A DNA stretch of 64,000 nucleotides from Bryopsis sp. KO-2023 (Eukaryota > Chlorophyta > Ulvophyceae > Bryopsidales > Bryopsidaceae): positions 558,001 through 622,000 of the forward strand of contig BSYQ01000005.1 in the NCBI GenBank assembly GCA_030272585.1, given 5' to 3'. Of the stretch, positions 46,903 through 58,601 are shown piece after piece; the first letter of the stretch is position 1; every line of letters starts with the position of its first letter. The position numbers and the translations under genes are program-made. The notes under the pieces were generated by a model. The model was not told the origin of the DNA and did not search any database. It saw only the letters and a list, made by a program, of their open reading frames with translations.

Positions 46903-47617
46903 GTGCGATTAGGCCCTCCCGAATCGATACGTCGCCTTGAGTTCTTGCGTCGCGTGTCTTTTTTTATCCTCCAAAAAACAAATCGTCAACCGCTTTCGTC
47001 TCGCGCCATTCCTTTCCACACAAAACGGTGTTTCGTTGCTTGGTTTCTTTCCGCTTGAATCCTTTCTGGGCAATTAATTTCCTGCTCTCTTTCTCTTTTT
47101 CCTCTCTAGATTATCTCCCCGTGTTAAATCCCTCGGCAGCTTTTTCAAAAAAGAACCCACCCCGTCGAAAAATACAAAAGAAACAGAAAAAGAAGAAAAA
47201 AAACTAACGAAAGGGATTTGAAAAAACCCTGGATATTCAACCGCCGCTCTTCTATTCTTGGTGGTTGTTTTTTTCTCCAGGGGAGGGGGTTTGGTGAACT
47301 CGCTGAACAATAAGCTCCTCCACGAAAACTGATCGTCGGTCCGTTTGCTCAAATAACCGTGCACCTCCGTGAATGGCGGTGGGGGAAAAAACGCAACCAA
47401 ATGGATCAAGAAAAAAGTGTGAGATAAGGCTCACGCAATCATCGCTGTCGTTTACCCCACGTGAGGTAAAAGCAGGAAAAAATGACGAAGGAATGAAATC
47501 GTGAATGGAGGCGCGGCTGATTTCCGATACTGACGGGGGGGTTGGAAGGGATGCGGAATAGGGGTCGGTCTGAAACGCATCGTCGAAAAAAAAAAAAAAA
47601 AACTGGCTTGAAGAAAT
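46903..47617. promoter_or_regulatory. Divergent intergenic region
   Basis: About 715 bp separate two divergently transcribed genes (minus 46902, plus 47618), so both promoters should lie here. No clear TATA box. An A-run directly precedes the plus-strand start. Confidence 0.35.
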
Positions 47618-50324
47618 ATGGCGAAAACCGATGTGCGGGGACGATATGGAGCGATCTATAAGAAAGCTTTCGACTTGGTGGAAAAGTGGGATGTCTTGCA
47701 GGTGTGCATGAAATGAACGGGGGGGGGGGATTTTGCTATGGAAGAAGTATTAGTAAAGGAGAAAAGAAAGGGAAGTTTTTTTTTTCCTTGGGAGAAAGTT
47801 GGGCATTTGATGCATTATGCTGGGAGAATGACTTTTACTATTAAATTGTCTTGAAAAGAATGAGAGAATGACTTCCAGTAATAAAATGTTTTGGAAAAAA
47901 AAAGCAATAAGCATTCTGGGGAGCCTTCTAGATGTATGTATCACATCGATACATACAATCTGAATTCCAGCTTTGTTTTTTTTTTCAAATTTTTTTATTT
48001 TGCATGTGGATCTAAACAGGAAGCTGCAAAGTCAAAACTTGGGAGTGTCGCTTCTGGGCTAGGAGGATTACAAGTGTGATATCCAAGTATTCCTGATTTT
48101 TATTCCAGAGAAAAATAAAAATTGGTTTGACCTTTCTGCAAAAAAAATGCACTTGTTCTGTCAAATTTATTTTATTTATTTCTTCTTCATGATTTCTGTC
48201 AATTTGTTCGAATCGTTGCAGTTTTCCCTACATGATTTAAAATGATTTTGGCAAGTTTGCCTAGTTTCTTAGTTTTTTTATCTATTATTTTTGGGTACAT
48301 TTTTGTGCGTTTTTTATTTCTAGATTTTTGAAGTCGAATCGAATTTTTCCAGACTGGAGGGGATCCCTGATGCCCAGTCTTTACTGACAAAAAGGCAAAT
48401 TTCGGCGATCGAAGAAAAGCTGAAAGAGTTGCGCGAACTTCTGTAAGTGGGTGCAGAATCTCAAATTGCATAACACTTGCTTAGAATTGATAAACGTTTG
48501 AGGTAATTATTGTGTTACAATTAAAAAAGTAATAATTTTTTTAATTTTTTATTTTTGCGATGAGATTTAGGAAACGAAAGTTGGACTCCTGAGTGGATCA
48601 CCATATTGAGAAAAGGTGACTGGGTTTTATTTTACTTTTAGTTTTATTTTAGGAAAAAAGAAAAGCATATCATGCTGAACGCAAAATCATTTTATTGATT
48701 TATTGTAAACAAATATCTTCGCTCTTTTTTTTTTTCAAAACCTGGAGATCGGATATGCTCTGCATTAATTTCAATTTTTTTTTTCTTTTTTGGTCTGCAA
48801 TTTGTTTTATAAAATTAAGAGAAATTTTCGATTTTTGCAGGGGTCAGTTTGGAAGGATTGCCAAGATGCATGCTAATAATGCTGGTGCTGGGGAAAACAT
48901 CGTGAGGGATTTGCGCATTCCCAGGGGCTCCTTGAAAACTCGTACCAGCGCTGCCGACCCCTCCATATCTGAAACGATTGAAGGTCTGCAAGAAATCTGG
49001 TAGGGCTAAATCTTGGCAACAGTTTATTTACATTTTTTTTAATGAAGGGAATGTTTTGGATTATTATTGAAGGTTTTTGAAACAGAAAATTCTCAAGTGA
49101 GTTTTTTTCCCTAGGAAAGAAGGAAAAAGGAACGTGTCTGATTTCGTTTGATTTCTGGACAAAGAAAAATAACCAGCAGCTCGATTACATATGTTCAAAG
49201 GGCGCATTATGCGATTATTTCCCTAATGTATTATTCTTTGTATGTATGTATTCTTCTTTCTTATTATTGAAATGCTTCTTAAAAGGGAACGATTTAGCGA
49301 GGGGGTGCAGCCCTCAGAAATTTAGATTGATTCCAAAATTCAAGTGAAATCTTGTCCCAATGTCCCAAATCAGTCCTCTGTCCCAATTAGTCTTTTAAAA
49401 TGAGAAAAAAACAACTGGTAATAACTGGCAGAAAAATTAAACAAAATTAAAAACTAATGTGCATATTCACAATTTGGGAAACTCTAGATCAATTTGCTAT
49501 TATGATGGGATTTGTTGTTGTGTTTTTCATTTTTTTGTTGTGAAATTGGGCAGTGCCCATCAACAAATCGATGCTTGTTTCTTTTTTTCAGCAAAATGTA
49601 TGAACAGGAATTTGAGACGAAGAAATCCATAATTGGGTTTTTGACATACGAGTCCTCCGAGAGCGATGTTTTGGATTTGCAAAGGGTTTTCAATGGTGAG
49701 TGCACGGAGTTTCATTCTGTCAGAGTTTGTGGATATATTGTTTTCCATATTGAATTTTCTCGACTGGGCCCCGATTGACTAGAATGACTGTGGGATTGAG
49801 AAAATTACTCAGAAAGAACATATTCTTGTCCTAGATTTAATTTCTGTTACCACTCAAAATTGCCAAAAATAGTTCCAGCCAAATTAAACTTTTTGGTCAA
49901 TTTTTTGTTTGCGAACTTGGCACCAATTGGCAAAAAATTAATTGCGGATATATATGTATGTTTATAGATAAGAGTTATGCAAAATATAGTTTTGTCAGAT
50001 TTGAAATCCGATAGTGTTTTTTGGATTTGACATGCTGAGTTGTCCATACTTGGGAAATTCTACAAGATTTTTTTCAGAGATATTGCTTCGGGCTAGGTGT
50101 TGGAATAGCCGACCAACTGTAAAGAAATGCATTTTCTTCAGTGAAAGTAATTTTAGGCATATTTCTGTTCTCGGAAAAGTAAGGAGACTGAATCCAGTCG
50201 GTCCCACACAAAAGCACTCTCTGGCTGAGAATCTTCCTGTTTGCTTGCAGCTGAGGTCCACATCAACAGACACCGCCTTCGAGATTTGCAAGTTTTAATG
50301 GTTGTCCAAAAACCAACCAGTTGA
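47618..50324 (+). CDS. Unrecognised 179-residue helical protein, five exons
   Basis: Exons 47618-47701, 48324-48442, 48841-48999, 49592-49695 and 50251-50324 are joined by GT-AG introns with perfect phase continuity from ATG to TGA. The protein is mostly helical and charged: GAIYKKAFDLVEKWDVLQ, RQISAIEEKLKELRELL, SISETIEGLQEIWCKMYEQE, ending HRLRDLQVLMVVQKPTS. No family recognised. The regular exon structure over 2.7 kb is the main evidence that it is a real gene. It converges on the secreted-protein gene at 51029-51766. Confidence 0.65.
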
Positions 50325-50903
50325 TGGCACGAAGAATGGGGGGTGGATTTTGATGCTCCATCAGACAATTTTCCATTAATTGGGTAGTGGGCTACTGTGT
50401 GATAGGAGCTGGATTTGTTTGTCTCAAAAACTTTTGTATGGTGTTCTTTGGTGGAAAAGTTTGTTGGGGATGGTGGCCAGTGTTTTTTTCTTCCCAGAAG
50501 TTCTTGACTGGCAGTTGCTTGAGAGAGTGTTTGTGCGAGGAAGGTTCTGTCAGGTGCATTGAGCATCCAAGGAGTCGTTCTGTCTTTCTCCAATGCGTTT
50601 CTCAAAAGACCTTGCCTGTTTGCCGAATTCACCACGGCTGTCACTTTTGGGGTGGGAAGGAAAACCTCACCAACATCAGCTAAGGAATAACTTGTCCGGG
50701 AGGGTGCTGCAGAACGGCCTTGCAACCCACCAATGACAAGCTACCAGTCATAATTGTTCTCTCCTTTTTCAACATTACGTAGTTCCACGTTACATTCTCA
50801 CCCCCTTCACACCCCACCAATATTGATAAATCGTGCATAGTTCTTGCAATTTAGTTGTTGTGTTTTTTGTACACCGTGTGCGCACGCCCCTCCCTTTTAG
50901 GGG

Positions 50904-50941
50904 GAGTCGGCGCGCACAATCAAGTATGCGCGCGCCGACTC
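50904..50941. terminator. GC-rich inverted repeat between convergent genes
   Basis: GAGTCGGCGCGC (50904-50915) and its exact complement (50930-50941) flank a 14-base loop. A second inverted repeat, GATCAAAGC (50961-50969) with GCTTTGATC (50987-50995), follows. Both lie in the gap between two convergent genes, where they could form 3'-end or insulating structures. The function is inferred from position. Confidence 0.4.
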
Positions 50942-51028
50942 TCCTTCCCCCGCTCAGCTAGATCAAAGCCTCTGCCCCCCAAGTGCGCTTTGATCAAAGC
51001 ACACTCATGAGCTGTTCTTGTTGTTCGC

Positions 51029-51766
51029 TCACAAGAACATGGCTACGATGGCCGTCGCGACCATCATCGCTCCTGAAATCGTGGATGCGAGAGCGCCCGA
51101 GCGCTTGTAGCCGGCTACCTCTGGGAACCCATCGAGACCATCAGTCTTCAATTTCCCCAAGCAAGTGACGGGCTCTGCAGACATAAGCCTTCGGCCGTCC
51201 ATGCTCGAGTCATCCATGTTATCTTCTGGGGCTTCTGCCGACTCGGAGCCCTCATCATCATTATCATCATGGCCAGAGCTTTCCACAACACTGCCCTGCA
51301 CACACCACAACGGACATTGCGAATCGTGCTAACTGGAGGCCAGGGAACCAAGGAATTCATCAAAGAACGACTCGACTTTGCCCGATCTTTTTCCTTGCCT
51401 AGCCTTCGTATGATTGTAAGTTGATTCGACTTACCAAGCAATGCTCAACGACGTACTCCCATTCGGTCTTCTTATCCTGCACGCCACGAAAAAGTTGAAC
51501 CGTGTCCTCCCATCGAAAGGAAAGAATCGAAAAGAGGTGCTCGCGAGCGATGATTCACACACCTTCAAGCAATCCCCCAGAACGGCTTTGTCTTCATCGC
51601 TGCACTCTACTGTATTGTCCAGGATCGTGTGGGTATCACGGCAACCCTTCTCTTCCCCGTAATACTTTTTCAGATCCTCAAGCTTTGTGGGGCAGTCGTT
51701 TGCTCCCGAAGCGGTGAAGGAAATGACACCCACAACCGCCACAATCAACAAAACCCGCGATACCAT
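51029..51766 (-). CDS. Small secreted, probably GPI-anchored protein
   Basis: Minus-strand exons 51766-51563, 51476-51435 and 51295-51029; 170 residues. The N-terminal signal peptide (MVSRVLLIVAVVGVISFTASG) is followed by a small cysteine-bearing domain (NDCPTKLEDLKKYYGEEKGC to the conserved-looking CLKDKKTEWEYVVEHCL). An acidic Ser/Asp/Glu linker follows, and the C-terminus is hydrophobic (GALASTISGAMMVATAIVAMFL) with no charged tail, as in GPI-attachment signals. The middle exon is only 14 codons and is supported by both splice sites and phase. No family recognised; likely cell-surface. Confidence 0.7.
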
Positions 51767-53640
51767 TGTGGAGCTCCTGGTCGCAGCCAGAACATGTGTC
51801 AGGAAAGGGGTTGAAAGTCATTCATCTAATTCCCCAGCACTATAGCTATAGCTGTGCAACTCTCGCACTTCCGAGCGGATCCATCCTTGACGCCCGTCAC
51901 TAGCAACTAATCCGTGACTCGGCAGAGTCTTCCAAACTGCGAGGCTGCTCTACGGTTTCGCGGTTTGCCAAATTGTCCCCGTGACCGAGTCAAAAGGCAG
52001 AAGCCGGTCCGTCTAAGAGTATGCCGGGCCTTTTGGTAACGTCCGTTTCATTTCAATGATATTCAGACCAGCGTGTTTCCCCAACAACTCTTGGGGGTGC
52101 AGCCTATTCGTGCTCGTGCACGCAACGCAACGAGAGATGTCCGCTCGTCAGAGGTTCGACGCGCTATTGCCGCATCAGGCGAAAGCCCCCACCCCCAAAT
52201 GACTGCAGCATCGTTTCCATGATTCGTTGTCCACCTTTCTTAGAGGAAAGTCAAACTTCTGTGGCACCGCCGCCCAAACTGAGGTCCTTTATGGAAAAGT
52301 TACCGGTGCTTTGATTCCTGCTTGTTAAACCGTGAACACGGAGCATGTTACCAGTGCCCGTTTTGAGGTTTTTGATGTGGGCGTTAGCTCGTACCTTCCA
52401 ATCGGGGATGCGGTCAAACATTGGTCCCCGCGTCAGCTGGTGGGCGCTGTATTTTCGACGTTTCGCCGCCTTGGACTGGCTTAGACACCGCAATACTCGG
52501 CAGAACGGTCTCCTTGAGTGGGGTTAACCCACTCAAACCATGTCAAACCGGTTTGACATTCCAGGGATGGTATAAAAGTTTTTGGGAGTTCATACGACTT
52601 GAACCAGGGATTGTCGTCTATAGGATACAGGAATATTTGCCTGCAGCTGGGGTGTTCCTTGTGTGTGTATTAGCATTGTCTTGCGATTCAGTTGCGCCAG
52701 GATAGGAAAAGAAAAAACACACTGTACCGTTTAAACTACGGTCCATCGACCAAAGAACGATGTTCTGCCAAAGTGACCTGCACAGAACCAACCTCCCTCA
52801 ATCAGGTTTTATTTCCGTAGTACAAGGGTCTGCGACTGATAATGGATCGACAAGGGGTTACTGTTGAATGTGTGCTTGTAGATTGCCTAGTTCGCAGGAC
52901 GCGAACGTGTTGTGTATGGGCGAGACCTGATCGAGGACTTTCCAGCCCGATCCTTGTAATAGTTGTTACAAAACACTCTATCTTTTTCTTCCCGTTGTTC
53001 CCTTTTTATCCTAACTGTTCAGGCGAAACGCCACTTGCCGGAAAAACGCAGGTTTAGTTTCTGTCGTCAGATAAAGCGCCACTTTTCTCGAAAATGACAA
53101 ATCCAATCAACTAAAATCGTGTTGATCATCCAGACTATTATCCCATACCAATCAATCTACAATCACAACTCCCCCTTTATCATCCTGGTTTAACAAGAGT
53201 TACGATTGGGCAGCAGACGGGGTTGGGAGGAGTTCACGTTCACATTTCGTGGCCCTTAAAGTCACGTGAGAGCTTTACGTGACGGCATGAAACTGTTTTA
53301 TGTTGATTATTCACTTACCTCAATCGTTTCTGAGCTGTGTTTGTCTGGTAGTGCCAGAACCTTCTCTCAATCAACTTTGCCAACATGTCCATGAAATTCA
53401 TCGATTTAAGATCTATCCCAACATTCATGGAAATTTACAGAAGTAATTGACCACTAGCCTAAAAATTTAACTAAAAATTTTGATCTTTTCATGTGAAGGC
53501 CATAAATGGTTTTCTCTGAAAAAATACAGACATGCATAATTAGCCTAGTTACAGCCGAGCTTCCATCTAGACCTGCGTTCTCTTGCGCAAATAATATGGA
53601 AATATCCCCAATGAATAAGTTCTAGCATGGACATCTGCAA
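51767..53640. other. Gene-poor region with palindromes
   Basis: No supportable gene. ORFs at 52251-52493 (minus) and 52421-52705 (plus) overlap and have no domain. The palindromes near 52514-52558 and the mobile-element remnants beyond 53640 are the only structured features. Confidence 0.45.
52514..52558. repeat. Two adjacent palindromes
   Basis: TTGAGTGGG-loop-CCCACTCAA (52514-52536, 9-bp arms) is followed by the perfect 18-bp palindrome TGTCAAACCGGTTTGACA (52541-52558). They could be paired binding sites for dimeric proteins or remnants of a mobile-element end. Confidence 0.6.
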
Positions 53641-53659
53641 GTAATTCTGTTCTTCCATG

Positions 53660-53916
53660 TATAAATCTATCTTTATGATAATTTTTGCGCGCATCAACTG
53701 TTGCGCGCTTATTTTTTACTTGGATAAATTTTTGTGATTGAATCAGGTTGCAAAAATTAGTCCAACGTCAGTCTAATTTCATAACGCCATAAAACCATCG
53801 TCTCTGTCTGCGTCAATGTAATTGATGTTTGTTTGTTTTTCTGCGTCGGTTGTTCGGGGTGTCTTAATTTTCGCGACACTAATTTGTGCGATTTTTCCTA
53901 CTCGCAAAAATTAGCA
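53660..53916 (+). repeat. Degenerate MITE end
   Basis: AATTTTTGCGCGCATCAAC, then TTTTTGTGATTGAATCAGGT and GCAAAAATTAGTCCAACG, align with the inverted right end of the intact MITE next to it. It appears to be an older copy of the same family. Confidence 0.5.
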
Positions 53917-54508
53917 TACCGTAGATAGGGTAATTTTTGCGTTGGATTAATTTTTGCGAGTAAGAAAAATCGCAAAAAATAGTGTCGCAAAAATTGAAGC
54001 ACCGCAATTAATAAGCGCGCGCAGACATCCTACCAACGCAAACAAAGACCAACGCAAACAAAGGCTAAAGCAAACAGAGTGAAGCTACCGCTACCTCCCC
54101 ACAATAATCCATCACTCCAATTTCACACCCTTGGATCAGTGACAGCCGTCCAGGCATCCTGAACAACGGCTACGTACATGCTGTGCAAAGGCGTCGTGAA
54201 CATGGCTCAGGAGCTAAGAAAGGTTGCGAAGGGCAGCGACTGGTTGCGGAGGGGTCGATTGGAGCCGCATGGGCTACGCAACGCGTGTTGACTCGTATAG
54301 TTCAGGGGGAAATGAGCTAGGAAGAGACATGCACTTGGTTCGTGCGCTGTTTTTTTGCGCAGCTTTTTTTTTGCGCAGCCTAACGTTTGCGCAGCCTAAT
54401 GTTTGCGTTGCACTAATTTTTGCGACCTGATTGAATCGCAAAAATTAGTGTCGCAAAAATAAAACACGCGAAAGTTCATGCGCGCAAAAATTACCCTATC
54501 TACGGTAT
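53917..54508. mobile_element. TA-flanked MITE (Tc1/mariner-like)
   Basis: Perfect 23-bp terminal inverted repeats starting CCGTAGATAGGGTAATTTTT (53919-53941 and 54484-54506) are flanked on both sides by TA, the target duplication of Tc1/mariner elements. The interior is rich in AATTTTTGCG motifs and has no transposase ORF. About 590 bp long. The right end lies about 120 bp upstream of lectin copy 4. Confidence 0.8.
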
Positions 54509-54586
54509 CTACAGTCTTTCGGAAGTATGAAAGAGGTACGAAGTACTACAGTACTGTAGACGGACCTGCTGCGAAAAACTTCCGCT

Positions 54587-54626
54587 TATAAAGCACTCGG
54601 GCGCTGCGTGCTTTCCAACTCCCATC
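54587..54626 (+). promoter_or_regulatory. TATA-containing core promoter of lectin copy 4
   Basis: TATAAAGCACTCGGGCGC begins 40 bp before the ATG and is repeated almost identically upstream of copy 6. The TATAAAG at 54587-54593 implies a very short 5' leader. Confidence 0.6.
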
Positions 54627-55596
54627 ATGTCGAGCCTGCTGAACATCAGTGGTCTTATTGCAGCCGTTTTCCTCAGCGCCCTTGGGCCAGGTACTGGACT
54701 GGTCGTAGAATTAATACCAAATGAATGACAGCAGAAAACAGCGTACTTAACGGTTTTCTGACTGTGTTGCAGCCGTTTCCGCCCCCGAGTGCGACTTTTT
54801 CAAGGTAGAGGGTGGATACTTGGAGTCTGCTGGCGACTTTGGTGGAGATTTCAAGTGCTCGCCTTACCCCTCCGTTGAAGCTGCGAAAGAGGAATGTCGC
54901 TTGATGGTCGGTTGCGACGGTTTTTCCTTCGGACCTTGGGGGACGGGCTTGGGGGGCTGTCTGAAAATGAACAGACGAGGTGGTTTCACCGCCAACCCCG
55001 ACTACGTCGGGTATCATAAAACGCTGATGGGGTGTTGCGGGGATGACAAACTCGACAAGACGCAGTGCCATGTACAAGAAGTAAGACACGTCGATAAGAG
55101 GGTCCTGGGGGGCAAACGCGTCGAGAAGCTGGTCTCACGCGGAAAGCCTACTACGCAGTCCAGTCTGTACAAGGATTCCATTGTCAAGGAAGGAGGACTC
55201 TCCGCAAAGGCTGTTGATGGAAATAAAAACCAGAGATGGGCGGGGAAAAGCTGTTCTCTTACCCTTAAAACTCTCGACCCTTGGTGGTCGGTCGATTTGC
55301 TGGATGAATACGACGTTTCCAGGGTTGAGATAACCAGCCGAAACGCCAGTCCGGGGCAGTCTTCTAATTTGATGATATCTGTTGGTGACAATCCTTCTTC
55401 CGTGTCGAGTCCCGCTTGTTTGATCGGTGGGGCGGTTGGGGTGTCGACAACCAAGTCCTTCCCCTGTGCGTTACGGGGTAGATTCGTAACCATCACAAGC
55501 GTATCGAACAGCGCATACCTCTCACTGTGCGAAGTGGAGGTGTACGCAATGGTCGGGACAAAGGAGGAGAACAAAAAAGAAATCAATATCGTCTGA
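54627..55596 (+). CDS. Secreted Apple/PAN-like plus F-type lectin, copy 4
   Basis: Exons 54627-54690 and 54773-55596 with an 82-bp GT-AG intron; 295 residues. The signal peptide is MSSLLNISGLIAAVFLSALG. The Apple/PAN-like domain (CDFFKVEGGYLESAGDFGGD, GCDGFSFGPWG, GGCLKMN, GCCGDD) is followed by a basic linker (VRHVDKRVLGGKRVEKLVS) longer than in copies 1 and 2. KR pairs there could be processing sites (inference). The F-type domain keeps PWWSVDL and LSLCEVEVYAMV but has lost the sugar signature: the histidine is Leu (SCSLT) and RXD is RNASPGQ, as in copy 1. The copy forms a closely matching inverted pair with copy 6. Confidence 0.86.
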
Positions 55597-56147
55597 ATGA
55601 AACGGCTCTTTGGTTATTTTTCAAGAAGGCTGGGCTTTTCTCCGGCATCATCTTTGAAATTTGAAATTTGATCTTTTTTCTGCACATCAATGTTTTTGTG
55701 TGCCATATTTTTGTTCCAGAAAAGACAAGCAAGGACCTGGTTAGCCAGGTTGTTTTTCTCCTCCTGTGGTTTTTTGTACTGTTCCTGTTTTTTTTCTTTA
55801 TCAATTGTGGAAGCATTGTAAGGATCAATTCTTGCAAAAGTTTTTGAAACCTGAAAAGAAAATTCATTAAAATCCATGGAAACAAAGACCTCTGAAAAGG
55901 ATGGAATGCTTTTGTCGAGTGGTGTCACTCAATCATTGCAAAGTGTGAAATCTTTTGCAAAGAAATGCACACTGTCATTTGTTCAAGAAAGAAATACAAA
56001 ATAGTATAGGATAGGCCGACAGGATTTATTGCTAAAATGTCAGTTGGGCTGACAATCTGGTCGGAGAGAAAGAGTAGTCATCATTTGATTTGATTTGGTT
56101 TGATTTGAATGACAGACAAATTTGTCACCGCCCAGTCTTGTCGTTCG

Positions 56148-56236
56148 TTGGAGATCGAGGCTGAAAATTCAGCATGGTGCTCGAAAAAACGTCCATTTAA
56201 GACGCACTCGGGCACAGCGTGCTCTTGACTCGCACC
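56148..56236 (+). promoter_or_regulatory. Conserved upstream region of lectin copy 5
   Basis: GTTGGAGATCGAGG, AACGTCCATTTAA and GCACTCGGGCACAGCGTGCT precede the ATG, in the same order as upstream of copy 1. TTTAAG occupies the TATA position of copy 4. Confidence 0.5.
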
Positions 56237-57161
56237 ATGCTGAATCTTCTGGAGGCAGGCGGTCTCATCGTTGTTGTTTTGCTGAGCGCTCTCATGCCAG
56301 GTGTGGGATTCGTCGTCGGATGAACGCCAAATCAATGACAGCGGAACACAGCGTGCTTAACGCCTCTTGTTAACGCCTCCAGCCGTCTCCACCCCTACGT
56401 GCGACTTTTTCAAGGTGGAGGGTGGATACTTGGAGTCCGCTGGAGCGTCTGGCGGAAACCTCAAATGCTCTCCCTACCCCTCTGTTCAAGCTGCGAAAGA
56501 GGAGTGTCTTTCCATGGTCGGTTGCGACGGATTTTCTTTCGGACCATGGGGGAAAGGCCAGGGAGGTTGCTTGAAGGAGAACAGAGAGGGTGGTTTCACG
56601 GCCAGCCAAAAGTACGTCGGGTACCACAAAACCCTCATGGGGTGTTGCGGAAACGATAAGCTCGAGAGGGGTCAGTGCGTGGCAAGCGAATCTGAAGGCG
56701 TTGAGAAGCTGGTTTCACAGCACAAACCTACGATGCAGTCCTCTACTCACACAGATTCCAGCAGGGCCGTTGATGGAAATAAGAACCCGCAATGGTCGGG
56801 AAACAGCTGTGCTCATACCCTGGAAACCCACAATCCTTGGTGGACGGTCGACTTGTTAGATAGGTTTGATGTTACGAGGGTTGAGATAACCAACCGGGGA
56901 GACTGCTGTGGGAGCTTGTTGTCCAATTTTGTGTTAACTGTTGGCGACAACCCGTTCCCCGGTTCGAACCCCGCTTGTGTGATTCGTGGGGCGGTTGGCC
57001 AGGGAAAAACCAAGTCGTTTCCCTGTCCGTTGCGGGGTAGGTTCGTGACCATCACTATCGTAAAGCCCAAAGTATACCTTATGCTGTGCGAGGTGGAGGT
57101 CTACGCAATGGTCAAAATGGTGAACGGGGGCAGCAACGCCCTTCAAATCAACACCACATGA
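56237..57161 (+). CDS. Secreted Apple/PAN-like plus F-type lectin, copy 5
   Basis: Exons 56237-56300 and 56383-57161 with an 82-bp intron; 280 residues. The signal peptide is MLNLLEAGGLIVVVLLSALM. The Apple/PAN-like domain (CDFFKVEGGYLESAGASGGN) is followed by an F-type domain with the histidine present (SCAHT), exactly 26 residues, and RGDCCGSL. The last basic residue of the fucose signature is replaced by Leu, so sugar binding may be weakened or shifted. It is the shortest intact copy; the inter-domain linker is reduced. Confidence 0.86.
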
Positions 57162-58601
57162 GAACAATGCCATGGTTTGCTATGTATTCGCTTTTTTTTT
57201 CTGCAAGAAGATGAACATTTTTTTGGATTTCCAATTCATAAAAAAGAGACGAATTTATCATTTTCCCTTTTTTTTCCCTATTTTCTTTTCTTTTTGGTTT
57301 CAGAAACATTGTATGGTTGGGAGATACAATGTAAATTGTTGGAGTTTTCCCAGCTGAAATCCAGGAAGCCATAAAAAACCAAGTGAAGATGTGTTTTCTG
57401 CAAAGTGATGTGCACTGCAATCTACCGTAGATAGGCCAATTTTTGCGCGCATAACTTTGCGTGTTTTTTGTTTTTGTTTTTTTTTTCAAGTGGACAAAGT
57501 TTTGCGATATTTTCTGATAGCAAAAATTTACCCAAGCGTGTGGAGTGGCATTTCAGCTGAAACGCCACTCCTGCAGGAAAGAAATCATCGATTCACAAAA
57601 AGACTGGTGTAGAGAGATGATGTCCTCATTCTGTGATCTCCAGTGTTTTAATGGGACCAAATCTGCTGGCTACAGCATCAAGAACATCTTCGATTGAACG
57701 GAGGCTGGAATACTGTACAAGTCAGCTTACTTCGCAGGAGGTCTACTTTTTTCTTTGCAAACATGGGCAGAGAAGGTAAATTGATTTGTCAGTTCGGTGT
57801 GCACACAAGCCAACGTTGCTTGTCCAACAGTGGTCCTCCACAGTAGGATGTGGCTTCACTCCCACATTGTGAGAATATGCAAAAATGTCTGAAATATGAC
57901 ATTTTTGCATATTTTGTCAAAAAATAGATTGTCAAAATCTGTTTTTGATATTCCTAATCAGGCAGAATATTGATATTCTGAACAAAAGTGAAAACTGGAG
58001 AAGCAATTCTGGGCAAATGCATGGCTTCCAAGCTGTTAAAATGACTCTGGTCAAGCCAAGAAAGGATTCTATCCATGCAAGATGGTCCTCCCCCCCCCCC
58101 CCTCCTCCCCCCATTACAATGAACACCAGCCCTCTTCTTTGATGCATGCAACAAATCCATAACCCATTCTCACAAGATATATCCTTCCCGGGAATTTAGT
58201 GGCCACAAATTGATTAATCTACTTTATCAGCCCAGCTGGCATTTCAGCAGTACAAGGTGTACCACAGATCCAATTGCATGTTCTTTTTCAACAGATGTCA
58301 TTACATGTTCCTCAGGAAATACACTTTGATTAAGGATTGAGTTGTTGCACTGCTGCCTGAGAGGTAACACTTTGAAAAAGCACTTAAACACTTACACAAA
58401 ATAGACCAAAAAAATCACCAGAAAGAGAGACACACAGAAAAAAAAAAAAAACCTTTCATTCTCTCTTCTGGAAATAAAATGGGACAAACAAAAAACTTTC
58501 TAGATTTTGAAGGAAACAAATTCAAGTGAATTCACTTTGAAGAAACACTTTTTGTAGAAAAAATATAGCCTTGATGAAAAAGAAGCAAAAAGCCGTTTCA
58601 T
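57162..58601. other. Spacer with a MITE end and a C-run
   Basis: Contains a solitary MITE terminus (57422-57540) and a poly-C tract near 58090. No gene seen. Copies 5 and 6 converge here. Confidence 0.45.
57422..57540 (+). mobile_element. Partial MITE of the 53.9-kb family
   Basis: TACCGTAGATAGG-CAATTTTTGCGCGCAT matches the terminal repeat of the intact MITE at 53917. A degenerate inverse (GCAAAAATTTACCC) near 57520 may be its other end, giving a very short deleted copy. Confidence 0.5.
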
